From Sisyra terminalis (Eukaryota; Arthropoda; Insecta; Neuroptera; Sisyridae), in contig OY292275.1 in assembly GCA_958496175.1 (NCBI GenBank), positions 34,363,701 through 34,427,700 of the forward strand: a DNA stretch of 64,000 nt, written 5' to 3'. The position numbers and the translations under genes are program-made. Below, piece after piece: positions 1 to 12,137 of this stretch (the stretch's first letter is position 1; each line of letters begins with the position of its first letter). The notes under the pieces were generated by a model. It had not been told where the DNA came from, ran no database searches, and worked only from the letters and a program-made list of their open reading frames with translations.

Positions 1-2824
1 CGAAAAACGCCTACTTGATCCCCCTTTTAATAAGCATATGATTTCCATTGTTGGCCATTCATAAATAATAATTGGAGGGTTATACCCATTTTCAGCAATT
101 GCTATATGCGGATAGTTAGAATTTGGATTTTTCTACAAAAAAAAACTATAGGTAAAGAATCAATATCATACAGGAATCAATTTATTTAACTGTTATATGT
201 CCAATTCCTTCTCCAAAAGCACTCCGACGAAACGAAATTTCGCGAGTAGTTGTATCAAAAAAACATAATAAATTTCCTGAGACAAAAATTAACACATTTT
301 CTTCAGGACAAGTTAGATTGAAAAGTTTTTTGCAATCATATCCAAAAGAATGACTATAAACGTTAAGAAATGTTAACAAGTAAAATCATCAACTTTGTTA
401 TATATAAATATTTTTCTATTCTTTCGGAAGAGTGAAAGGTTGCAAATTTTTAATATTTTTTTTTAAATTTTATTTATTAAGTTTACCAAAACACATAAAT
501 TGGTGGGAAATATAAATTTAAAAAAGGAGTGTCACGTTGGCCACGTTAAATTTATTTTTCTGTTTTCAATGACTAGTGTGTTTTATATATCACACAATAT
601 ATAAACTAAATGAACCAAAACATTTTTTTTTTCTTTTTGAATAATGTAGTTAATTGGAATGGAACGGTAGTCAAATTCCACAAAAGTGATTGAATCAAAA
701 ATGCGTCTAGAAACCTTAACCAAATAGTATTCGACTATTTGAGCTGAAAAGCACCATTACTAAGTAAAGTGAAAGCTAAAAACAGTGTAAAATATGAGTA
801 GTGAATGTCATAGATTAACAAGTTAGTGTATACATCAACGCCTATATATACTTTACAGTAACTAATGTACGATCGAATGATAAACTGCCAAAATCTTGAT
901 CGACATTATATTTGTTAACTTTTTGTGGAACCTTCTAAACCACCACCATAGTAGAGATTCTGGTTTAATACAAATTAATAAATTATTTCTTGATTTCAAC
1001 AATCAAATGATTGATATTTAGTTTAAATTTATTACCTTTTCATTTGTAACACCTTCTTTGTATTTTAATTAATTTAATTAGGGTATAAACTAAGAGGAAA
1101 TCCGAAATTCGTTATCGGTTGTAAGAACTAGTTTCGGACAATAGCGGTTTCATACACGAATGAAAGTAGCGGCCGAGGAACTTTTTTAGCCATTACCCCA
1201 AAATATTTTTGTGTAAGTCGATAAAACCCTCTCATTTTGAAAAGAAGGCCATCAATCTAAATCTAAATTTAAATTAAATATTATTTATTGAATTAATTTA
1301 CACGGAAAATTGTTTGCAATTTTGAAAGCTTTTATAGTTTTGGACAACCACAAAAACAACAGATTTACTTTAAAGAATGGTTTGCGGAAATACTAACACT
1401 TTTATAAAGTAGCAATTTAGGAAAATATCATTAACACCCCAAAAAAAATAATTTTTTGTCCCAATTGGGGTAATTTAGCCCAGTTCCTCGATCACTGAAT
1501 TAAAGGCTTAAAATAATGTACATCTAAAGTTCATTTCATGCTGAACGGTTTTTGAATTATTCTAATATCTTTAAAAATAGCTTGGCAATTAATTTTCCAC
1601 CAACCACCGTTTTCATTAAAATTTACCCAACCGCCATTTTAAAAATGGCTGCCAGAAAAAAACTTTTTTTCAAATAGGTTTTTGTGACTATCTACTGATA
1701 ACTATAATAAAAGAATCAGGAAAATAAATAATGTTAAGCGGTGATTTTAAATGGATTGACCCTTTATTGATTTACTATTAACAGAACCAGTAAGTTAGTA
1801 TGAGGGCACAAGGAGAGGGGGGTTCATGGTCCCGAACGGCACATTAAAATGGAGCGGCATATTGACATTGATAGTTCCACAAATGATTTTGCTTGGAGAA
1901 AAACACTAAAAGTATATTGTTAAATAAATAAAGAATTGAAAAATATTTGACTTTTACCAATTTTCTTGATTAATGATAACAATAGTTATCGACAGGGGCA
2001 GCAAATTTCGGTCGGCCCTGGGCGGCCAAAAAATACAATCTACCTCTGTCACGTGAATTAAAAAAGCTAATATTAAATCATCAAGCTAATATTAAATCTA
2101 TTGTACAACTTAGAGCAATAAAAATTACCACGAGTGATATAGAAGAGAATATATACGAGGTGATTATCAGCCAACGAAAAAGACGAATGAATGTTTTATT
2201 CGTTTTTCCATAAAGACGAAAAAAAATTGTCTTCTTTTTTTCAAGTATTGTTTAGCAAATATAGCTATCAAAAGTTGTATATTAATTTTATACATTTATT
2301 CAGTTTTTGGTTAAGGTCTAGTATTTTCACTCATGAATAGGTACATCACATCCTCAAAATAACTATTTAGTTGATACAAATTTATCTGTTTGGTAAATCT
2401 TACACATATCACTGTTGTTAGGTAAAATTACGCATGTAATTTAAATTACGCATTGTTTTGTCTTCCGGATAAAATTTTATCTGGAAATCTGAAAGATAAA
2501 TGCAGCTATCTAGAAGTGAAAATACCGGTTCTAAAATAGCTAAATAGTCCTAAGATTTACCCACTGTTTTATTAGTGTGCTTATTGCTTTCTAAATGTAC
2601 AAATAAATATTTTTGAAAGGATACTGAAATTCCAATATTTCTACTGGTAATGTTGAATGTAGACTTAAAACTGGACCAGAAATAAAATCGTTGGAATCAT
2701 AGATACTTTCTTCTTCTCCAACTTCAAAATGTTCGTATTCTCCTAATTCTTCTTCACCAACATCAGCATCAAAGTCAAGCTCAGAAAAATTTTCAATTTC
2801 ACTGGCCGTTCCTTCGGATGCCAT
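1..2824 (-). CDS. CFAP44: CFAP44-like cilia/flagella WD-repeat protein, 5' part (partial)
   Basis: Three exons are visible: 2625-2824, 191-353, and one ending at 132 that continues past position 1. Phases close (2, then 0). Exon 1 encodes a very acidic start with many E/D residues and ends in LPVEILEF; the spliced protein then reads HHSFGYDCKKLFNLT, FVSGNLLCFFDTTTREISF, GEGIGHIT and PPIIIYEWPTMEI. This order (acidic N-terminus, HSFGYDC, first WD blades with GEGIG and an IIIYE strand) is what I know of CFAP44/WDR52, an axonemal protein of the inner dynein arm tether of motile cilia. In an insect that suggests sperm tails or chordotonal cilia (inference). The ATG at 2824 is chosen as the first Met of the exon frame. 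The donor after exon 2 (GTTAAA) is weak, but the resulting join is in frame and fits the family. Most of the protein lies outside the window. The alternative, another CFAP-type WD protein, is less likely. Confidence 0.8.
354..2624 (-). other. Intron 1 of the CFAP44-like gene, with repeat remnants
   Basis: About 2.3 kb of AT-rich DNA lies between the first two exons. No coding segment was recognised in it. It carries a MITE copy at 2321-2525 and a GC-rich patch near 1992-2030 (CAGGGGCAGC followed by GGTCGGCC and GGGCGGCC) that looks like one end of a decayed hAT-type element. Confidence 0.6.
2321..2525 (+). mobile_element. MITE family A, copy 1
   Basis: The ends are inverted: GTATTTTCAC at 2321-2330 and GTGAAAATAC at 2516-2525. 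Internal words such as TCATGAATAGGTA, TACACATATCACT and GATAAAATTTTAT recur in the copies at 41752-41944 (reverse orientation) and 50452-50612. No coding capacity is seen. The family is unassigned. Confidence 0.65.
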
Positions 2825-2991
2825 TTTTTCGTCTAAAGTTTTTTATAAAAATTCAAAACACTTAAAGTTTTCTGAGTTTTTTATGTCAAAAACACATTCA
2901 CAACTTGTTTATTGATTTAACAACTTGGAGTTTCAAACGGTGTAGCCAAGGAAGTAGGGATATAAAAAACAATTTTCCCTTATTTTAAAAT

Positions 2992-2997
2992 TTTATT
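2992..2997 (-). terminator. Poly(A) signal of the FGGY kinase gene
   Basis: AATAAA on the minus strand lies about 24 bases past the stop codon at 3021. It also sits inside the 196-base gap before the CFAP44-like start, so the two genes must share a very short intergenic region. Confidence 0.6.
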
Positions 2998-3020
2998 TCC
3001 ATAAATTTTTAGTTTTAAGT

Positions 3021-6000
3021 CTAGTTGGACATAATTTCTCTATAAGTTTTTTGATTTTGCATCATTTTTAAAAATACTTTATATTTATTCGAATGATATT
3101 TAGCTACATCTTTGTTAGGCCATACAATATCAGCTTCACCTCCCATAGCTCTAATAGCGTCATTTACTGTTTGGAATTCTTGGGCAGCACAAGCTCCTAA
3201 AATTGCGGCTCCAAGTAAAACTGATTCCGATTCTTTTGGACAAAGTACCGGCATACCGACAACATCAGCTTGGGTTTGGACGAAAATAGGATTTTTACTT
3301 AGTCCTCCACAAATTACAACCGAACATATTTCTGTGTATCCTGAATTTTGTAGTGTTTCTAAAATATGTTGAGTTCCATACTGTAAAAGTTTAAACAGTT
3401 AGAATTCTAGGCACTTCAAATGAGTTACTCTACAAATACCGATAAAGCTTGAATAGTAGCTAAGTATAAAATAGCTAAATCTTCTTCATCTGATGATAAA
3501 CTTAAGCCTGAAAGCTAAATATTAAATAAAAAAATTAGTTTTTTATTATAGTTTTATATTTTTACCATTCCTTGTAAAGTTGGATCAGCCAGAGGAGAAC
3601 GGTTGCCATGGAAATCAGGCCAAACATGAACATCTTTAGTTAAATAAGCCATATTTGCTAAATTCTTTTGCTTTGTTATATTTTTTAATAAATTTGATAT
3701 ATAGGTTTGTACATGACTAAAAAATTCATTGGTTACTTTTTGATAAGAAGTAAAAAAAAATCTTACACTCCATCTGGAAGCTTTTTTTGTATTTCTCGAG
3801 TAGCAGGATGTGAATCAATTATGTGGTCTATCAATTTTCCGGTAGCGCTTTGCCCTCCTTCATTTAGCCAAAGCTCAGGGACCATTGCACTGAAATAGGG
3901 ACCCCAAATTCCCGGGGCAAATATAGGATTGGTATTGACAGCCATATGACACGTGGATGTTCCACATATCAATCCCAACCGGGTATGAAATTCGTTAGGT
4001 ATATCATTGGCTGTACATCCAATCATCCCCAACCCTCCTGCGTGTGCGTCAATTATTGATGTTCCTACAGGCGTGCCCGGTAACAATCCCAGTTCAAGAG
4101 CTATGTTTTCTGTTAAGCCTTGACCACAAGGAGTGCCCGGCTTATTTACCAAGCATCCAATTTTTTGACATCCATCATCCAATAAATCACCAAGACCAAT
4201 ACTATTGAAAAATTTTTCACTCCAACCCACTTTCCCATCAGGATGAATTTCGTAAGTCCATTTACAAACTAAGGAACACAGTGATCTAAAAAAAATCAAT
4301 TATTATTTTTTTTTAAATAAAATCGTCAATATTACCTCGATTCCGATCCAGTTGCTTTCCATGTTAAAAAATCGGGTAAATCGAAAAAAATCCCTGCCTT
4401 ATTCCAACATTCGTTTTCTAGATTTTTCTTCAACCATAACAGTTTTGGAGTTTCCATTTCAAGGGATATTTTCCCACCTACATAGCGTAAAACGGGATGG
4501 TTTAATGAATTTATAAATTCTGCTTCTTCATTAGCGCGGTGATCCATCCAAAGAATAATATTTTGTTCCGCTTGACCTAATAGTGGAAAACAATCCAATT
4601 TATTATTTTGAAAATTTATTAAGCATTTATTTTTACCCGTAGGGCTCACACTTAAGGGTAGTCCATTTTTGTCTAGTGCGACCAAAGAACAGGTAGCATC
4701 GAAACCTATTCCTTTAATAGACTGTGGGTTTTTCCCTTGAATAACATCCTGCGAAATAATAATAGTTTTTGAATATCTAATTAATTTAAAGAAAAATTTA
4801 AAAAAAAACATTTCTGTTCAATACTAGTTCATATCATTTCGATATTAAAAAAGTATGTGTAAGGACTTCTGGACGCAAGTAAGGAGTTATATTTCTTTGT
4901 AAAAGTCTAGTTTTTTTCTGGGAATAAGTTTTAACTGGTCTTGTTTTATAGCTAAAGTTCTTAACAGAATTAGCATCGTTTTAATTATGTAATGCTAGTA
5001 GCTACCCATGAAATATTCATAGTCAACACTGGTCCACTGGTCAACACTGACGTAATTGACAAATGACAAAAATTGACAATTAAATAAAATCGAAATGCTA
5101 GTTGAAACAAATGACAACAATAAATTCAAACTCGGTCTTCACCGGCATATATACAACCATTTGCTTATTATTATAGTGATTTAGAATATTTTATTACTAT
5201 TTTAACTCAGTTATAAATTAAAAATTGGTTACAATTTAAACGAATAGTTTATTTATTACTAAGAAACAGAAAACTAAAAACACTTAAAAACATAAGTAAC
5301 ATTTGGTTTTTAAAAATTACACATTATCTGGCGTAGTTGGTTTAATTGATATTTGATATATAACAGAAGGTACCCGAGTGGACACATGCGCAGTTACATT
5401 TTGATTAGTTCAATTTAGGTTTGTGTAGTGGACGTAATAGCCCAAACCAACTTCCGTAACAAAATTTGTCGCAACATAATTTATTTTTCTCTCCCATGGT
5501 ATGTTTAAAGAAACTTCAAAAATAATTCTTTAGACTGTTTAATAGATCAAAGTAGTCTGTACTCTCAATAATGAATAGTCAAAAATTATAACTTCATTGT
5601 TAATATGGAAAGTATTTTTAAATGGAATATTAAATTCAAATTATTAGAAATTATTTCTCGATCGTAAGCCAAGTTATTGGATATTATTTTTTTATGGAAT
5701 TACTGGATTACTTTGATTTCAAACGCCTGAACAAACAATAGATTTTATTTAACAACCTACATTAAAAATTAACATTATAGTTATTTTTTTTAACTCGGAA
5801 TAAATGTAATCTATACTGCCATTCATATGAAATCATCGATTCTGTGATAGCTGCTCACTAGAAAAATCCTCACACAAATTTTTTCCACAGAAAGTTGCTT
5901 TCTTGCATTGTTGCTCACACGAAAGTTGCCCACATAGAAATTTCCTCACACCGAAATTTACTCACACCGAAAATTTCTCCCATAGAAATTAACCCACAAC

Positions 6001-8072
6001 AACATATTCTCACATGGAATATAGTACACAAGGAAAATATATTTATTTTATTGATTGTTTTTTTAATTTTTATTTTTTATGTAAAAAAACACATACAGGC
6101 AAACCCTCTGGCATATAATTCAGTGCTGAAAATGCATTTTTTTAAGGAATCATTTTAAGGAACTCTATTTGACTCAGTTGATGAATATTTCATAAAGAAT
6201 GAAACTTACTCCTAGATCAGAGAAGATATAAAATCATCTTAGAAGACATAAATTCTCATATTCTAAGTTGGCATATCAATATGTTAACTGCAAGATTGAA
6301 CCATAAAATATTTACAGCATGTTAGCTCATTAGCTGGAATTTTAAGTCTGTAAAATCATTTTTTAATTTCAACTTTTGTGAGCGTAAAACTTATTTGAAA
6401 GAAACAGAAATATTGCTTCTAGTTGTCTATTTGTAAAATCCGCATAATCTTATGTTGATATACATATCATAGAAATTGTGTATCTGATACAAAATGCGTA
6501 TTGTATTGCAAACATTTTGAATCATCGAGCATAAGAAAAACACAAAAATTTTGTAGGTATCTAATACAAAATGCAAATCGTATTAATTTGTGGCCTCTTT
6601 TTCTAATAAGAATCGCATTTTTGGATCGGAAAATCGCTTTATAGCTTTGTAGACTCTACTGAAAAAGAGACTAAAATTTTAATTTTGGTTGAGGGCTAAG
6701 AATGTTATGATTCAAAATTATGATTCCACCACCCTACACCGATTAACTAACAAAAATGTAAAGTTTGAGTTTTATGAAATTTTCTTTGCTAATCGAAAGT
6801 AGAGATTTGTGAAACAATCCGTTTCGTTTGTGATAGAATAATTAAATAGTAATTAATTTATTAATTACGAAAAAATATTTTTTAGGCATTGATATACTAA
6901 GATGTTAATAAAATAAGGTTTTAAGTGACATAAACAAGCAAAAATGCAAGAAAATTATTGTTCTATAATAAAAGAATAAGGAAAAGCAATGAAAAATTAA
7001 CAGAGCCTCCCTCTCCCAATCAAAAAATTCGAGAGAAAAAAGTTATTTATAAACTTTTTTTCCTTCATTTGTACTTCCGTTAAATTTTTAAAATTAACCA
7101 AAATCGAAACAGCTTTAAACCCACAATTCACTCATACATTTTCATCGTTTGTAAAAATCAACTTTTCTCACTATATTTTTTTTTAATTTTAAAATCGTGA
7201 AATAACGTTATATTACATGTTATTGAGAATTCGGAAAATATTTTCCACACTTTCTGACCAAACCAATTACCTATTTCAAATTACCAAACATCGAAACAGC
7301 ATTGAACACATTTTTCACCAATGCATTTGCATCGTTTGTGAAAACTAACTTATCTCACAATAATTTTCAAGTTTTCAATAACACGTAATGTATTATTTTA
7401 GATACAAATTTTAAAAATTTATTGTAGAAATAATTTACAAATTTTTTTTTTGGTATTAGATGAAATTACTTTAAAAATGCTTCTTACAACAATAGGACTT
7501 GCTGGAAGAAAAATATAGTGGAAAATGACTTCACCTTGAGTATGGACATTTGTCAATTATAAAGTTATATTAAAAGTAAAGTTAGTAGAACTCTTCGATA
7601 ACACATTAAGTAGGTAAATACTATTGAAATATAATTTCCAAAATCATCGCTACTTAAACGAACTATTGTAAAATTATGGTTAGATATTTATTAAACAACA
7701 AATTATAACACTTAAAAAATGGTAGATTTAAAAATATTCTTTAGAAACCGTTAGAGTACAAATAATTGTACTCGCGACAAATTGAGGACGATGTACTTTC
7801 CAATAACTCTACGCCGTAAACGTTGAGTTTTATCAAGAAGTATAATATTTTTCTCTTACCTTTATAACTTTAATACACATAGCCCAAATGTTATCTGAAC
7901 TTTGTTCATAATAATGAGGTTTCGGTTGATATGTTTTAATTGGTTGTACGGAAGTCTTAACAATTCGCCCATTGTTGGTTACTAAAGCTGCTCGAACACT
8001 TCCAGTACCAACATCAACACCAACAAAATACGTCTCCAAAACTCTTTCTGAGCTCATGTGACGCAAAAGCAT
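3021..8072 (-). CDS. FGGY: FGGY-family carbohydrate kinase (D-ribulokinase-like), complete
   Basis: Six exons: 7860-8072, 4336-4748, 3767-4285, 3566-3716, 3440-3514, 3021-3380; total 1731 bases (576 aa, or 571 if the second Met at 8057 is used; human FGGY is about 550). FGGY-domain landmarks appear in order: [15 protein letters not shown] phosphate loop near the start, [25 protein letters not shown] with the likely catalytic Asp, [35 protein letters not shown], and the second signature [18 protein letters not shown] followed by [12 protein letters not shown]. Members phosphorylate sugars with ATP; the human FGGY protein is reported to act on D-ribulose, so a cytosolic ribulokinase role is inferred by orthology. 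The second Met (MSSERV) may be the true start because family members begin close to the YFVGVDVG strand. No frame breaks; all key motifs are intact. Confidence 0.93.
5852..6020 (+). repeat. Degenerate tandem repeat, about 15-18 base period
   Basis: Repeated words of the type CTCACACCGAAATTT recur in tandem with variation (CTCACACGAAAGTTG, CCACATAGAAATTT, CTCACACCGAAATTT, CTCACACCGAAAATTT, CCCATAGAAATT). It opens a chance reading frame and is not coding. Confidence 0.6.
7091..7370 (+). repeat. Two-copy direct repeat, about 185 base offset
   Basis: Both copies share ATCGAAACAGC, a CATTTTCATCGTTTGT-type block and a TCTCAC block in the same order, about 185 bases apart. This is a diverged segmental duplication within the FGGY intron. 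Confidence 0.5.
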
Positions 8073-11000
8073 TCCAGTTGAAAAAAAAAAACACTAAGAA
8101 TATTTTCTCTAACACGATATTTCTAATAATTTTATTACTTCACGTAATGAAAATTTAAAAAAAAATAACTGAATCAAAGTTAAACAATGCAAGACAAAAA
8201 GTAAGAAATAGAAACTAGGGCAAATTAAGATGACACGCAGCTGATTTTTTTAAATTTCTCCTCATTTATTTGAATGTTGCTCTTGATTCAGATTGTGTCA
8301 TACTAACAGTTTATTGTTAAAGCATGCCATTAAATATCGCCTTCTCTCAAGGTTATCACTTAAATACAAAACATACATATATATCATATTTTGTAGAAAA
8401 ATATTATCCTGTTGAAAATTATCTACTCAAAATGCAAGATCTTTCAATAATTATGTGAAAGAAATAACTAAAATCTACTTTTTCTCTTTTGATAACATTT
8501 CCGATAACCCTTCTATTTCGTTCGTTATTAATATCTATTAAAATAAGTAGATCAATTTATTTTGTGAATGAAAACCAACATTAAGTTTATTTCGTAAAAA
8601 TATTGATAAAAATAAATAGAATATTAGAAAAGATTGGATTTTATTATAGGTATAAAGTTAGTTTATTTTTTAAAAAATAAATAAATAAAAATTACATTTT
8701 TACCTTACATTTTTTAACATTTAAATGCGAAATTTCATAACTTTGAAGGTCGTTATTCTATAAAAAAAAATTCTAGTTTTAAATAGAGAAATGTATTTTG
8801 TTCATTTATTATCTATACGCCATAACAAATGCTCACAACAATCTCGTCCGTAGTTGTTAGTTTATTCACAGGCGCCATTATTTTATTATTTCAAAGGAAG
8901 CCGAATAGTATGGAAAGGATTTTTTTTTACATATGGAAACTAATTTAGAAAAAAAAATATTAAGACTTTTGCATGGCTGGTTATAATATAATTAATTTTC
9001 GAAGTTAATTTCCATTAACAGATTAATTTTTAAGTTAACTTTAAAAAAATCTTACCCGAGTACTTAGCTTTCGTTAATTTTCCAAAAGTTCGTTAATATA
9101 AGGTAGGTATCCACTATTTGTAATAAAAACAAATCAATAATATCCGATAGCAAAAATATTGAGTAATCGTCTAAATCGAATAGAGAACTTTATTATTTTT
9201 CGTTGGTTAAAAAATAATGCTTTACTGAACTTTCAGGTTTATAAAGGTTTAGCCGGTTCAGCGCTAAACTGGAATTTCGGTTTGGATAGACCACGACTAA
9301 ATCTGCCGAAACTATGACTAAAATTGAAATTATATGTTTATAAATTCCACGAAGCAAGCTTATAAGGATCATGACTTTAGAAAGGATTGGAAAAGGCTCT
9401 TTTAACTAAACGCGTTTTTTCGTTAAAGTAATTTATAACTCAAACAATACTATTTTCCAACAATCATACGTATTCATTATTCTTTATTATAGTTTTTACT
9501 GTTTTTTTCTTTTTTTAATAAACCATTGTATAATTTAGAGATAATTGAATTTTTTACATCAAAAACCGTAGCTATATACCAAAACATATTACGGTTATTT
9601 TAGCACACCAAACTCTTTGATAGTTTAGTATTGAAAGTATACTTATAAATTTATAATAACTGTTACATTTTTTTAATTGACTTCATAATTAGATTTTTTA
9701 TAAATTCAACTTCTTAATTTTCTTTTAGTTCATTATATGCTACTTGTCATACTTAACGGAATTTCTATTTAATAAATTTTATAGATTGATTATACAATAA
9801 TTCAGTTTCGGCATGCAATCTGATATAAATCATTTAATTCAAAAAACAACGAATTAAACTATAATCTTGAATTCTAGATAAGTCAAATAATCCATAAAAA
9901 TTAATTAAAATGTTAATACTATTACTTACTATTTTACTATACTACTCTAAGCATTTGTATGAATTTATAATGCACTTTTGTTTTATTTACTTAAAGATAA
10001 TGTCGAGTAAAATATATATTCTCATTTTTAAGATTTAAATCAATTCAAATTTTATTTTTGTATATATTGTGTAGTAAAGCTTAGCAAAAATAAAGCAAAT
10101 ATACACATACGCGATTATTTGAGGGCCATTTAGAAACGTAACGTTTCCGAAAAATTTAATTTCGAGAATACGCAAGTAATTAAAATTTAACAACTAACAT
10201 AAGAAAATTCAACCAAAGATTGAGTTTTAAAATTATAATAAAAGCAGAGGATGAATGATTAATTTTCAAGAGACCAGATGGTCCCTGCGGTATAGATTGT
10301 AGAAGCAATAAAAACTGTCGAAGTTTATGAATATTTGAATTTATAATTAATATAAGTAATGTTTCGAGCTACGAACATTCTGAAATATTTAAAATCCAAA
10401 AAAAATATTTTTTCCACATTTCCTCATATTTTAAGATTAAAACCACATTTTTACCTACTCGTATAATTCGTATAAGTCCATATTTCTAGTGTGAATTTGA
10501 TATTAAATTAGAAAGTTACGAAAACAAAAAGTTTCGTTGCTGAAATAGTAACTCAGAAAATAATGTTTGTATTCAGTATTTGACAAAAAAGGAAGATATT
10601 AGTAGCTACAAAAAAATAACGATTTGTTATGTGAAGAAATGTTAATTTGATGAACCCCATATTCACTTCCAGAGTTGTACAAATTGAAGATTGTTCCATC
10701 AATCATACTTCGAGAAGTTAAAAATGTTTCAACCAATATTGGCACTGTTTCGCGCAAATAGATGTTTTTATTTTGAAAAATCAAAGTTAACATGATAGCA
10801 TACGATAAACAATTATATTTTGAAAAAAAAATAAAAAATGGTAGTTATTCTTAAGTAATGTTTTGCTTTAGTTTATATTTTCCCCTATTTCAAATTTTTA
10901 GATCCCCATGATGTGTATATGTTATTTTGAGGTTTATAATACATATTTAATCGAACATTCGTTTTTACCATTTTTATTGTTTTACAATTCTTATTTGTCG

Positions 11001-12137
11001 AAACCTTTTGGTTACCACTTACCTTATTTTTGTTGAAAATTTTTTGCAAACACGTTTTGTTTTTACTGTAAAAACTTCCAAAAAACTGGTGGAATATAAA
11101 TATGTATGTATGGACGAGTCAATTGTTAAAAACAGTTAATTTTTGAATACAAAAGGAAATCTTAATACAACTATCTTTCAGATCAAAACTGATCGAACTG
11201 GTATTGTTATTTAGCAGAAATAAATAATAGTTATACTATTTATAAGTTACAGAGTCCAATATAAGTTTGTATAAATGGATTTAAATTTTAGTGTCTGGAT
11301 GGTCTAGATAAATGCTATTGTTGAAAATAAATGTCAGTAGAAATAAATAAGATTTGGAATTTTCACAAACCTTTGCAAATTCACAGATAGAAAAACAATA
11401 AGTTTAATCGCAATAAGTTTATTTTATATAAATTAAGAAAATTTAAACATTTTCATTTTTATCATGGTTTGTTATGGAATAATACTGGAAAATAAATTAA
11501 ATAGAAATAAATATTTTCTTTTTAATTATTTTTATTTAGAAAGTTTGGGCTTTTAATGTTATTAATAATTTATAGTTTAAACGACAAATTTCCTATTTAT
11601 TCATGATTTTTGGCCCAACCACTGTGAAAAGTTTATTTTTTTTATAGTAAAATGTGTTGTCACATATTTTTCATATTTAAATTATATCTATTTTAAAATA
11701 AAACTTACAAGCTAGCATCTGTTCCAAAAAGATGTTATACATTCATAAAATTATAAGAATTACTCATTATACAAATATATTATAAATAATAGAAATAAAA
11801 ATGTTTATACTAAGTATAGAGTAAAAAAATCTAAACATAATGGATTTATAGTTTTTTGTAGTGGAAAACCGTAACATTGAAAATGTCATTTAATAAAATT
11901 TAAACCATCAAACTTGCATTAAAATCGTAATGGTCCTTTTTTAACTGTCAGTCTGAATATTATTCAAAGTTCTACAAAATCTGACGTTGTAAAAGAGCAA
12001 AATTGAACATTGTAAACGTTCTTCAACGAATGTTTTGATTTTTGAAGCAATTGAAATTTAAACAACTGCACTGTTAAAATTACAAATTATGATCAATAAT
12101 TATTTTTTTATAACAAGTACGAAAATAAAATACAAAT
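8073..12137. other. Intergenic region between FGGY and Bre1
   Basis: About 4 kb upstream of FGGY and downstream of Bre1. It is AT-rich with many homopolymer runs. No protein family was recognised; short open frames such as that near 10599-10793 have no supporting splice or codon signal. It should contain the FGGY promoter and Bre1 3' UTR, but neither can be delimited by eye. Confidence 0.5.

Larger units (their letters stand above)
4749..7859 (-). other. Intron 1 of FGGY kinase
   Basis: A 3.1 kb intron in a gene whose other introns are mostly 50-60 bases. It is AT-rich and no conserved coding segment was recognised. It contains a short-period degenerate tandem repeat (about 5852-6020) and a two-copy direct repeat of roughly 90 bases (7091-7180 and 7276-7370). 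Confidence 0.6.

Noticed and set aside
2591..2824. F-box protein first exon, suggested by LPVEILEF
   Set aside because: Joining the donor at 2624 to the acceptor at 353 gives the CFAP44 HSFGYDC motif in phase, which explains the exon better.
10599..10793. Minus-strand frame with a protein-like composition between FGGY and Bre1
   Set aside because: Only 64 codons, no domain, no convincing splice sites and no adjoining exon; too weak to call a gene.
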